DNA from: Rhynochetos jubatus
Taxonomy: Eukaryota; Chordata; Aves; Eurypygiformes; Rhynochetidae
Direction: 5' to 3'
Assembly (NCBI GenBank): GCA_027574665.1
Contig: CM050672.1
Span: 8,974,001-9,038,000 of the forward strand
Length of the DNA stretch: 64,000 nucleotides
Below, piece by piece: positions 11,001 through 22,900 of the stretch (positions are counted from its first letter, which is position 1; every line of letters begins with the position of its first letter). The notes under the pieces are model-generated. The model saw only the letters and a list, made by a program, of their open reading frames with translations, was not told the origin of the DNA and ran no database searches. The position numbers and the translations under genes are program-made.

Positions 11001-14000
11001 ATTGCAAAGGCCTGCCAAGAGGAGCACGACACTGCACAGACATGGCTCCTTCCCCTGCTTTCCTAGCCAGAACCCAGGGGGGGCCGTGGCCGGAAACCGC
11101 GGTCGGCAACTTCTAGGGTTAGGGTTAGGGTCCGGAGAACCAGAAAGCCCACAGCTCCAGGGATAATTGGGATTGCAAAGGCCTGCCAAGAGGAGCACGA
11201 CACTGCACCGACATGGCTCCTTCCCCTGCTTTCCTAGCCAGAACCCGGGGGGGGCCGTGGTTGGAAACCGCGGTCGGCAACTTCTAGGGTTAGGGTTAGG
11301 GTTAGGGTCCGGAGAACCAGAAAGCCCACAGCTCCAGGGATAATTGGGATTGCAAAGGCCTGCCAAGAGGAGCACGACACTGCACAGACATGGCTCCTTC
11401 CCCAGCTTTCCTAGCCAGAACCCAGGGGGGGCCGTGGCCGGAAACCGCGGTCGGCAACTTCTAGGGTTAGGGTTAGGGTTAGGGTCCGGAGAACCAGAAA
11501 GCCCACAGCTCCAGGGATAATTGGGATTGCAAAGGCCTGCCAAGAGGAGCACGACACTGCACAGATATGGCTCCTTCCCCTGCTTTCCTAGCCAGAACCC
11601 GGGGGGGGCCGTGGCCGGAAACCGCGGTCAGCAACTTCTAGGGTTAGGGTTAGGGTCCGGAGAACCAGAAAGCCCACAGCTCCAGGGATAATTGGGATTG
11701 CAAAGGCCTGCCAAGAGGAGCACGACACTGCACAGACATGGCTCCTTCCCCTGCTTTCCTAGCCAGAACCCGGGGGGGGCCGTGGCCGGAAACCACGGTC
11801 GGCAACTTCTAGGGTTAGGGTTAGGGTTAGGGTCCGGAGAACCAGAAAGCCCACAGCTCCAGGGATAATTGGGATTGCAAAGGCCTGCCAAGAGGAGCAC
11901 GACACTGCACAGACATGGCTCCTTCCCCAGCTTTCCTAGCCAGAACCCAGGGGGGGCCGTGGCCGGAAACCGCGGTCGGCAACTTCTAGGGTTAGGGTTA
12001 GGGTTAGGGTCCGGAGAACCAGAAAGCCCACAGCTCCAGGGATAATTGGGATTGCAAAGGCCTGCCAAGAGGAGCACGACACTGCACCGACATGGCTCCT
12101 TCCCCAGCTTTCCTAGCCAGAACCCAGGGGGGGCCGTGGCCAGAAACCGCGGTCGGCAACTTCTAGGGTTAGGGTTAGGGTTAGGGTCCGGAGAACCAGA
12201 AAGCCCACAGCTCCAGGGATAATTGGGATTGCAAAGGCCTGCCAAGAGGAGCACGACACTGCACAGACATGGCTCCTTCCCCAGCTTTCCTAGCCAGAAC
12301 CCGGGGGGGGCCATGCCCAGAAACCGCGGTCGGCAACTTCTAGGGTTAGGGTTAGGGTTAGGGTTAGGGTCCGGAGAACCAGATAGCCCACAGCTCCAGG
12401 GATAATTGGGATTGCAAAGGCCTGCCAAGAGGAGCACGACACTGCTCCGACATGGCTCCTTCCCCAGCTTTCCTAGCCAGAACCCAGGGGGGGCCGTGGC
12501 CGGAAACCGCGGTCGGCAACTTCTAGGGTTAGGGTTAGGGTTAGGGTCCGGAGAACCAGAAAGCCCACAGCTCCAGGGGTAATTGGGATTGCAAAGGCCT
12601 GCCAAGAGGAGCACGACACTGCACAGATATGGCTCCTTCCCCTGCTTTCCTAGCCAGAACCCGGGGGGGGCCGTGGTTGGAAACCGCGGTCGGCAACTTC
12701 TAGGGTTAGGGTTAGGGTCCGGAGAACCAGAAAGCCCACAGCTCCAGGGATAATTGGGATTGCAAAGGCCTGCCAAGAGGAGCACGACACTGCACAGACA
12801 TGGCTCCTTCCCCAGCTTTCCTAGCCAGAACCCAGGGGGGGCCGTGGCCGGAAACCGCGGTCGGCAACTTCTAGGGTTAGGGTTAGGGTTAGGGTCCGGA
12901 GAACCAGAAAGCCCACAGCTCCAGGGATAATTGGGATTGCAAAGGCCTGCCAAGAGGAGCACGACACTGCACCGACATGGCTCCTTCCCCAGCTTTCCTA
13001 GCCAGAACCCAGGGGGGGCCGTGGCCGGAAACCGCGGTCGGCAACTTCTAGGGTTAGGGTTAGGGTCCGGAGAACCAGAAAGCCCACAGCTCCAGGGATA
13101 ATTGGGATTGCAAAGGCCTGCCAAGAGGAGCACGACACTGCACAGACATGGCTCCTTCCCCTGCTTTCCTAGCCAGAACCCGGGGGGGGCCGTGGTTGGA
13201 AACCGCGGTCGGCAACTTCTAGGGTTAGGGTTAGGGTTAGGGTCCGGAGAACCAGAAAGCCCACAGCTCCAGGGATAATTGGGATTGCAAAGGCCTGCCA
13301 AGAGGAGCACGACACTGCACAGACATGGCTCCTTCCCCAGCTTTCCTAGCCAGAACCCAGGGGGGGCCGTGGCCGGAAACCGCGGTCGGCAACTTCTAGG
13401 GTTAGGGTTAGGGTTAGGGTCCGGAGAACCAGAAAGCCCACAGCTCCAGGGATAATTGGGATTGCAAAGGCCTGCCAAGAGGAGCACGACACTGCACAGA
13501 CATGGCTCCTTCCCCTGCTTTCCTAGCCAGAACCCGGGGGGGGCCGTGGCCGGAAACCGCGGTCAGCAACTTCTAGGGTTAGGGTTAGGGTCCGGAGAAC
13601 CAGAAAGCCCACAGCTCCAGGGATAATTGGGATTGCAAAGGCCTGCCAAGAGGAGCACGACACTGCACAGACATGGCTCCTTCCCCTGCTTTCCTAGCCA
13701 GAACCCGGGGGGGGCCGTGGCCGGAAACCACGGTCGGCAACTTCTAGGGTTAGGGTTAGGGTTAGGGTCCGGAGAACCAGAAAGCCCACAGCTCCAGGGA
13801 TAATTGGGATTGCAAAGGCCTGCCAAGAGGAGCACGACACTGCACAGACATGGCTCCTTCCCCTGCTTTCCTAGCCAGAACCCCGTGGGGGCCGTGGCCG
13901 GAAACCGCGGTCGGCAACTTCTAGGGTTAGGGTTAGGGTTAGGGTTAGGGTCCGGAGAACCAGATAGCCCACAGCTCCAGGTATAATTGGGATTGCAAAG

Positions 14001-15319
14001 GCCTGCCAAGAGGAGCACGACACTGCACAGACATGGCTCCTTCCCCAGCTTTCCTAGCCAGAACCCAGGGGGGGCCGTGGCTGGAAACCACGGTCGGCAA
14101 CTTCTAGGGTTAGGGTTAGGGTTAGGGTCCGGAGAACCAGAAAGCCCACAGCTCCAGGGGTAATTGGGATTGCAAAGGCCTGCCAAGAGGAGCACGACAC
14201 TGCACAGATATGGCTCCTTCCCCTGCTTTCCTAGCCAGAACCCGGGGGGGGCCGTGGTTGGAAACCGCGGTCGGCAACTTCTAGGGTTAGGGTTAGGGTC
14301 CGGAGAACCAGAAAGCCCACAGCTCCAGGGATAATTGGGATTGCAAAGGCCTGCCAAGAGGAGCACGACACTGCACAGACATGGCTCCTTCCCCAGCTTT
14401 CCTAGCCAGAACCCAGGGGGCCCGTGGCCGGAAACCGCGGTCGGCAACTTCTAGGGTTAGGGTTAGGGTTAGGGTCCGGAGAACCAGAAAGCCCACAGCT
14501 CCAGGGATAATTGGGATTGCAAAGGCCTGCCAAGAGGAGCACGACACTGCACCGACATGGCTCCTTCCCCAGCTTTCCTAGCCAGAACCCAGGGGGGGCC
14601 GTGGCCAGAAACCGCGGTCGGCAACTTCTAGGGTTAGGGTTAGGGTTAGGGTCCGGAGAACCAGAAAGCCCACAGCTCCAGGGATAATTGGGATTGCGAA
14701 GGCCTGCCAAGAGGAGCACGACACTGCACAGACATGGCTCCTTCCCCTGCTTTCCTAGCCAGAACCCAGGGGGGGCCGTGGCCGGAAACCGCGGTCGGCA
14801 ACTTCTAGGGTTAGGGTTAGGGTCCGGAGAACCAGAAAGCCCACAGCTCCAGGGATAATTGGGATTGCAAAGGCCTGCCAAGAGGAGCACGACACTGCAC
14901 AGACATGGCTCCTTCCCCTGCTTTCCTAGCCAGAACCCGGGGGGGGCCGTGGTTGGAAACCGCGGTCGGCAACTTCTAGGGTTAGGGTTAGGGTTAGGGT
15001 CCGGAGAACCAGAAAGCCCACAGCTCCAGGGATAATTGGGATTGCAAAGGCCTGCCAAGAGGAGCACGACACTGCACAGACATGGCTCCTTCCCCAGCTT
15101 TCCTAGCCAGAACCCAGGGGGGGCCGTGGCCGGAAACCGCGGTCGGCAACTTCTAGGGTTAGGGTTAGGGTTAGGGTCCGGAGAACCAGAAAGCCCACAG
15201 CTCCAGGGATAATTGGGATTGCAAAGGCCTGCCAAGAGGAGCACGACACTGCACAGATATGGCTCCTTCCCCTGCTTTCCTAGCCAGAACCCGGGGGGGG
15301 CCGTGGCCGGAAACCGCGG
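8070..15319 (+). repeat. Ten-unit higher-order repeat, about four copies
   Basis: The junction ggtcagcaac plus a two-hexamer block recurs at about 9870, 11628, 13563 and 15320. The copies are 1758 bp (10 units), 1935 bp (exactly one extra 177 bp unit) and 1757 bp (one base lost in the G run near 14411). A partial copy of about eight units lies at about 8.1-9.87 kb. Shared internal order includes gggggccgtggttgg with two hexamers, cagatatgg beside ccagggg(a/g)taattg, and accccgtggggg with four hexamers. The eleven-unit copy at 11628-13562 has a different arrangement in its left half. Confidence 0.85.
9881..9897 (+). repeat. Telomeric block, short form (TAGGG + 2 TTAGGG)
   Basis: This is an example of the 17 bp block with only three GGG runs. 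Other examples lie near 169, 699, 1579, 2812, 4229, 4761, 7068, 7594, 8829, 9354, 10589, 11113, 11640, 12700, 13049, 13575, 14280, 14806, 15330, 16740, 18328, 19925, 21511, 25423 and 27010. I found none to the right of about 27.03 kb. Many follow the ggtcagcaac variant of the flank, which marks a junction between higher-order repeats. Confidence 0.9.
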
Positions 15320-16729
15320 TCAGCAACTTCTAGGGTTAGGGTTAGGGTCCGGAGAACCAGAAAGCCCACAGCTCCAGGGATAATTGGGATTGCAAAGGCC
15401 TGCCAAGAGGAGCACGACACTGCACAGACATGGCTCCTTCCCCTGCTTTCCTAGCCAGAACCCGGGGGGGGCCGTGGTCGGAAACCACGGTCGGCAACTT
15501 CTAGGGTTAGGGTTAGGGTTAGGGTCCGGAGAACCAGAAAGCCCACAGCTCCAGGGATAATTGGGATTGCAAAGGCCTGCCAAGAGGAGCACGACACTGC
15601 ACAGACATGGCTCCTTCCCCAGCTTTCCTAGCCAGAACCCAGGGGGGGCCGTGGCCGGAAACCGCGGTCGGCAACTTCTAGGGTTAGGGTTAGGGTTAGG
15701 GTCCGGAGAACCAGAAAGCCCACAGCTCCAGGGATAATTGGGATTGCAAAGGCCTGCCAAGAGGAGCACGACACTGCACCGACATGGCTCCTTCCCCAGC
15801 TTTCCTAGCCAGAACCCAGGGGGGGCCGTGGCCAGAAACCGCGGTCGGCAACTTCTAGGGTTAGGGTTAGGGTTAGGGTCCGGAGAACCAGAAAGCCCAC
15901 AGCTCCAGGGATAATTGGGATTGCAAAGGCCTGCCAAGAGGAGCACGACACTGCACAGACATGGCTCCTTCCCCAGCTTTCCTAGCCAGAACCCGGGGGG
16001 GGCCATGCCCAGAAACCGCGGTCGGCAACTTCTAGGGTTAGGGTTAGGGTTAGGGTCCGGAGAACCAGAAAGCCCACAGCTCCAGGGATAATTGGGATTG
16101 CAAAGGCCTGCCAAGAGGAGCACGACACTGCACAGACATGGCTCCTTCCCCTGCTTTCCTAGCCAGAACCCAGGGGGGGCCGTGGCCGGAAACCGCGGTC
16201 GGCAACTTCTAGGGTTAGGGTTAGGGTTAGGGTCCGGAGAACCAGAAAGCCCACAGCTCCAGGGATAATTGGGATTGCAAAGGCCTGCCAAGAGGAGCAC
16301 GACACTGCACCGACATGGCTCCTTCCCCAGCTTTCCTAGCCAGAACCCAGGGGGGGCCGTGGCCAGAAACCGCGGTCGGCAACTTCTAGGGTTAGGGTTA
16401 GGGTTAGGGTCCGGAGAACCAGAAAGCCCACAGCTCCAGGGATAATTGGGATTGCAAAGGCCTGCCAAGAGCAGCACGACACTGCACAGACATGGCTCCT
16501 TCCCCAGCTTTCCTAGCCAGAACCCAGGGGGGGCCGTGGCCGGAAACCGCGGTCGGCAACTTCTAGGGTTAGGGTTAGGGTTAGGGTCCGGAGAACCAGA
16601 AAGCCCACAGCTCCAGGGATAATTGGGATTGCAAAGGCCTGCCAAGAGGAGCACGACACTGCACAGATATGGCTCCTTCCCCTGCTTTCCTAGCCAGAAC
16701 CCAGGGGGGGCCGTGGCCGGAAACCGCGG
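15320..16729 (+). repeat. Eight-unit block bridging two higher-order repeat families
   Basis: This 1410 bp block is bounded by ggtcagcaac plus two-hexamer junctions. Its right part (about 16.2-16.73 kb) matches about 17.8-18.32 kb at an offset of 1587 bp, including caagagcagcac and gtggccagaaac. Its left part is closer to the ten-unit repeat before it. It therefore looks like a transition produced by unequal exchange. Confidence 0.65.
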
Positions 16730-19700
16730 TCAGCAACTTCTAGGGTTAGGGTTAGGGTCCGGAGAACCAGAAAGCCCACAGCTCCAGGGATAATTGGGAT
16801 TGCAAAGGCCTGCCAAGAGGAGCACGACACTGCACAGACATGGCTCCTTCCCCTGCTTTCCTAGCCAGAACCCGGGGGGGGCCGTGGCCGGAAACCGCGG
16901 TCGGCAACTTCTAGGGTTAGGGTTAGGGTTAGGGTCCGGAGAACCAGAAAGCCCACAGCTCCAGGGATAATTGGGATTGCAAAGGCCTGCCAAGAGGAGC
17001 ACGACACTGCACAGACATGGCTCCTTCCCCAGCTTTCCTAGCCAGAACCCGGGGGGGGCCATGCCCAGAAACCGCGGTCGGCAACTTCTAGGGTTAGGGT
17101 TAGGGTTAGGGTCCGGAGAACCAGAAAGCCCACAGCTCCAGGGATAATTGGGATTGCAAAGGCCTGCCAAGAGGAGCACGACACTGCACAGACATGGCTC
17201 CTTCCCCTGCTTTCCTAGCCAGAACCCAGGGGGGGCCGTGGCCGGAAACCGCGGTCGGCAACTTCTAGGGTTAGGGTTAGGGTTAGGGTCCGGAGAACCA
17301 GAAAGCCCACAGCTCCAGGGATAATTGGGATTGCAAAGGCCTGCCAAGAGGAGCACGACACTGCACAGACATGGCTCCTTCCCCAGCTTTCCTAGCCAGA
17401 ACCCCGTGGGGGCCGTGGCCGGAAACCGCGGTCGGCAACTTCTAGGGTTAGGGTTAGGGTTAGGGTCCGGAGAACCAGATAGCCCACAGCTCCAGGGATA
17501 ATTGGGATTGCAAAGGCCTGCCAAGAGGAGCACGACACTGCTCCGACATGGCTCCTTCCCCAGCTTTCCTAGCCAGAACCCAGGGGGGGCCGTGGCCGGA
17601 AACCGCGGTCGGCAACTTCTAGGGTTAGGGTTAGGGTTAGGGTCCGGAGAACCAGAAAGCCCACAGCTCCAGGGATAATTGGGATTGCAAAGGCCTGCCA
17701 AGAGGAGCACGACACTGCACCGACATGGCTCCTTCCCCTGCTTTCCTAGCCAGAACCCAGGGGGGGCCGTGGCCGGAAACCGCGGTCGGCAACTTCTAGG
17801 GTTAGGGTTAGGGTTAGGGTCCGGAGAACCAGAAAGCCCACAGCTCCAGGGATAATTGGGATTGCAAAGGCCTGCCAAGAGGAGCACGACACTGCACCGA
17901 CATGGCTCCTTCCCCAGCTTTCCTAGCCAGAACCCAGGGGGGGCCGTGGCCAGAAACCGCGGTCGGCAACTTCTAGGGTTAGGGTTAGGGTTAGGGTCCG
18001 GAGAACCAGAAAGCCCACAGCTCCAGGGATAATTGGGATTGCAAAGGCCTGCCAAGAGCAGCACGACACTGCACAGACATGGCTCCTTCCCCAGCTTTCC
18101 TAGCCAGAACCCAGGGGGGGCCGTGGCCGGAAACCGCGGTCGGCAACTTCTAGGGTTAGGGTTAGGGTTAGGGTCCGGAGAACCAGAAAGCCCACAGCTC
18201 CAGGGATAATTGGGATTGCAAAGGCCTGCCAAGAGGAGCACGACACTGCACAGATATGGCTCCTTCCCCTGCTTTCCTAGCCAGAACCCAGGGGGGGCCG
18301 TGGCCGGAAACCGCGGTCAGCAACTTCTAGGGTTAGGGTTAGGGTCCGGAGAACCAGAAAGCCCACAGCTCCAGGGATAATTGGGATTGCAAAGGCCTGC
18401 CAAGAGGAGCACGACACTGCACAGACATGGCTCCTTCCCCTGCTTTCCTAGCCAGAACCCGGGGGGGGCCGTGGCCGGAAACCGCGGTCGGCAACTTCTA
18501 GGGTTAGGGTTAGGGTTAGGGTCCGGAGAACCAGAAAGCCCACAGCTCCAGGGATAATTGGGATTGCAAAGGCCTGCCAAGAGGAGCACGACACTGCACC
18601 GACATGGCTCCTTCCCCAGCTTTCCTAGCCAGAACCCGGGGGGGCCGTGGCCGAAAACCGCGGTCGGCAACTTCTAGGGTTAGGGTTAGGGTTAGGGTCC
18701 GGAGAACCAGAAAGCCCACAGCTCCAGGGATAATTGGGATTGCAAAGGCCTGCCAAGAGGAGCACGACACTGCACAGACATGGCTCCTTCCCCAGCTTTC
18801 CTAGCCAGAACCCAGGGGGGGCCGTGGCCGGAAACCGCGGTCGGCAACTTCTAGGGTTAGGGTTAGGGTTAGGGTCCGGAGAACCAGAAAGCCCACAGCT
18901 CCAGGGATAATTGGGATTGCAAAGGCCTGCCAAGAGGAGCACGACACTGCACAGACATGGCTCCTTCCCCAGCTTTCCTAGCCAGAACCCGGGGGGGGCC
19001 GTGGCCGGAAACCGCGGTCGGCAACTTCTAGGGTTAGGGTTAGGGTTAGGGTCCGGAGAACCAGAAAGCCCACAGCTCCAGGGATAATTGGGATTGCAAA
19101 GGCCTGCCAAGAGGAGCACGACACGGCACAGACATGGCTCCTTCCCCAGCTTTCCTAGCCAGAACCCGGGGGGGGCCGTGGCCGGAAACCGCGGTCGGCA
19201 ACTTCTAGGGTTAGGGTTAGGGTTAGGGTCCGGAGAACCAGAAAGCCCACAGCTCCAGGGATAATTGGGATTGCAAAGGCCTGCCAAGAGGAGCACGACA
19301 CTGCACAGACATGGCTCCTTCCCCTGCTTTCCTAGCCAGAACCCCGGGGGGGCCGTGGCCGGAAACCGCGGTCGGCAACTTCTAGGGTTAGGGTTAGGGT
19401 TAGGGTTAGGGTCCGGAGAACCAGAAAGCCCACAGCTCCAGGGATAATTGGGATTGCAAAGGCCTGCCAAGAGGAGCACGACACTGCACCGACATGGCTC
19501 CTTCCCCTGCTCTCCTAGCCAGAACCCCGGGGGGGCCGTGGCCGGAAACCGCGGTCGGCAACTTCTAGGGTTAGGGTTAGGGTTAGGGTTAGGGTCCGGA
19601 GAACCAGAAAGCCCACAGCTCCAGGGATAATTGGGATTGCAAAGGCCTGCCAAGAGCAGCACGACACTGCACAGACATGGCTCCTTCCCCAGCTTTCCTA

Positions 19701-19914
19701 GCCAGAACCCAGGGGGGGCCGTGGCCGGAAACCGCGGTCGGCAACTTCTAGGGTTAGGGTTAGGGTTAGGGTCCGGAGAACCAGAAAGCCCACAGCTCCA
19801 GGGATAATTGGGATTGCAAAGGCCTGCCAAGAGGAGCACGACACTGCACAGATATGGCTCCTTCCCCTGCTTTCCTAGCCAGAACCCAGGGGGGGCCGTG
19901 GCCGGAAACCGCGG
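16730..19914 (+). repeat. Large higher-order repeat, copy A (3185 bp, 18 units)
   Basis: An 18-unit block in which internal junctions fall at 16730 and 18317. It contains a distinctive 176 bp unit (gggggggccgtggccgaaaacc near 18640), cgacacggcacag near 19120 and two adjacent four-hexamer units (19265-19630). Positions 16730 to about 19650 recur at 19915 to about 22835 (offset 3185), with no difference noticed at the landmarks I compared. Its last ~265 bp recur at 25149-25412 (offset 5498). Confidence 0.85.
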
Positions 19915-22900
19915 TCAGCAACTTCTAGGGTTAGGGTTAGGGTCCGGAGAACCAGAAAGCCCACAGCTCCAGGGATAATTGGGATTGCAAAGGCCTGCCA
20001 AGAGGAGCACGACACTGCACAGACATGGCTCCTTCCCCTGCTTTCCTAGCCAGAACCCGGGGGGGGCCGTGGCCGGAAACCGCGGTCGGCAACTTCTAGG
20101 GTTAGGGTTAGGGTTAGGGTCCGGAGAACCAGAAAGCCCACAGCTCCAGGGATAATTGGGATTGCAAAGGCCTGCCAAGAGGAGCACGACACTGCACAGA
20201 CATGGCTCCTTCCCCAGCTTTCCTAGCCAGAACCCGGGGGGGGCCATGCCCAGAAACCGCGGTCGGCAACTTCTAGGGTTAGGGTTAGGGTTAGGGTCCG
20301 GAGAACCAGAAAGCCCACAGCTCCAGGGATAATTGGGATTGCAAAGGCCTGCCAAGAGGAGCACGACACTGCACAGACATGGCTCCTTCCCCTGCTTTCC
20401 TAGCCAGAACCCAGGGGGGGCCGTGGCCGGAAACCGCGGTCGGCAACTTCTAGGGTTAGGGTTAGGGTTAGGGTCCGGAGAACCAGAAAGCCCACAGCTC
20501 CAGGGATAATTGGGATTGCAAAGGCCTGCCAAGAGGAGCACGACACTGCACAGACATGGCTCCTTCCCCAGCTTTCCTAGCCAGAACCCCGTGGGGGCCG
20601 TGGCCGGAAACCGCGGTCGGCAACTTCTAGGGTTAGGGTTAGGGTTAGGGTCCGGAGAACCAGATAGCCCACAGCTCCAGGGATAATTGGGATTGCAAAG
20701 GCCTGCCAAGAGGAGCACGACACTGCTCCGACATGGCTCCTTCCCCAGCTTTCCTAGCCAGAACCCAGGGGGGGCCGTGGCCGGAAACCGCGGTCGGCAA
20801 CTTCTAGGGTTAGGGTTAGGGTTAGGGTCCGGAGAACCAGAAAGCCCACAGCTCCAGGGATAATTGGGATTGCAAAGGCCTGCCAAGAGGAGCACGACAC
20901 TGCACCGACATGGCTCCTTCCCCTGCTTTCCTAGCCAGAACCCAGGGGGGGCCGTGGCCGGAAACCGCGGTCGGCAACTTCTAGGGTTAGGGTTAGGGTT
21001 AGGGTCCGGAGAACCAGAAAGCCCACAGCTCCAGGGATAATTGGGATTGCAAAGGCCTGCCAAGAGGAGCACGACACTGCACCGACATGGCTCCTTCCCC
21101 AGCTTTCCTAGCCAGAACCCAGGGGGGGCCGTGGCCAGAAACCGCGGTCGGCAACTTCTAGGGTTAGGGTTAGGGTTAGGGTCCGGAGAACCAGAAAGCC
21201 CACAGCTCCAGGGATAATTGGGATTGCAAAGGCCTGCCAAGAGCAGCACGACACTGCACAGACATGGCTCCTTCCCCAGCTTTCCTAGCCAGAACCCAGG
21301 GGGGGCCGTGGCCGGAAACCGCGGTCGGCAACTTCTAGGGTTAGGGTTAGGGTTAGGGTCCGGAGAACCAGAAAGCCCACAGCTCCAGGGATAATTGGGA
21401 TTGCAAAGGCCTGCCAAGAGGAGCACGACACTGCACAGATATGGCTCCTTCCCCTGCTTTCCTAGCCAGAACCCAGGGGGGGCCGTGGCCGGAAACCGCG
21501 GTCAGCAACTTCTAGGGTTAGGGTTAGGGTCCGGAGAACCAGAAAGCCCACAGCTCCAGGGATAATTGGGATTGCAAAGGCCTGCCAAGAGGAGCACGAC
21601 ACTGCACAGACATGGCTCCTTCCCCTGCTTTCCTAGCCAGAACCCGGGGGGGGCCGTGGCCGGAAACCGCGGTCGGCAACTTCTAGGGTTAGGGTTAGGG
21701 TTAGGGTCCGGAGAACCAGAAAGCCCACAGCTCCAGGGATAATTGGGATTGCAAAGGCCTGCCAAGAGGAGCACGACACTGCACCGACATGGCTCCTTCC
21801 CCAGCTTTCCTAGCCAGAACCCGGGGGGGCCGTGGCCGAAAACCGCGGTCGGCAACTTCTAGGGTTAGGGTTAGGGTTAGGGTCCGGAGAACCAGAAAGC
21901 CCACAGCTCCAGGGATAATTGGGATTGCAAAGGCCTGCCAAGAGGAGCACGACACTGCACAGACATGGCTCCTTCCCCAGCTTTCCTAGCCAGAACCCAG
22001 GGGGGGCCGTGGCCGGAAACCGCGGTCGGCAACTTCTAGGGTTAGGGTTAGGGTTAGGGTCCGGAGAACCAGAAAGCCCACAGCTCCAGGGATAATTGGG
22101 ATTGCAAAGGCCTGCCAAGAGGAGCACGACACTGCACAGACATGGCTCCTTCCCCAGCTTTCCTAGCCAGAACCCGGGGGGGGCCGTGGCCGGAAACCGC
22201 GGTCGGCAACTTCTAGGGTTAGGGTTAGGGTTAGGGTCCGGAGAACCAGAAAGCCCACAGCTCCAGGGATAATTGGGATTGCAAAGGCCTGCCAAGAGGA
22301 GCACGACACGGCACAGACATGGCTCCTTCCCCAGCTTTCCTAGCCAGAACCCGGGGGGGGCCGTGGCCGGAAACCGCGGTCGGCAACTTCTAGGGTTAGG
22401 GTTAGGGTTAGGGTCCGGAGAACCAGAAAGCCCACAGCTCCAGGGATAATTGGGATTGCAAAGGCCTGCCAAGAGGAGCACGACACTGCACAGACATGGC
22501 TCCTTCCCCTGCTTTCCTAGCCAGAACCCCGGGGGGGCCGTGGCCGGAAACCGCGGTCGGCAACTTCTAGGGTTAGGGTTAGGGTTAGGGTTAGGGTCCG
22601 GAGAACCAGAAAGCCCACAGCTCCAGGGATAATTGGGATTGCAAAGGCCTGCCAAGAGGAGCACGACACTGCACCGACATGGCTCCTTCCCCTGCTCTCC
22701 TAGCCAGAACCCCGGGGGGGCCGTGGCCGGAAACCGCGGTCGGCAACTTCTAGGGTTAGGGTTAGGGTTAGGGTTAGGGTCCGGAGAACCAGAAAGCCCA
22801 CAGCTCCAGGGATAATTGGGATTGCAAAGGCCTGCCAAGAGGAGCACGACACTGCACAGACATGGCTCCTTCCCCAGCTTTCCTAGCCAGAACCCAGGGG

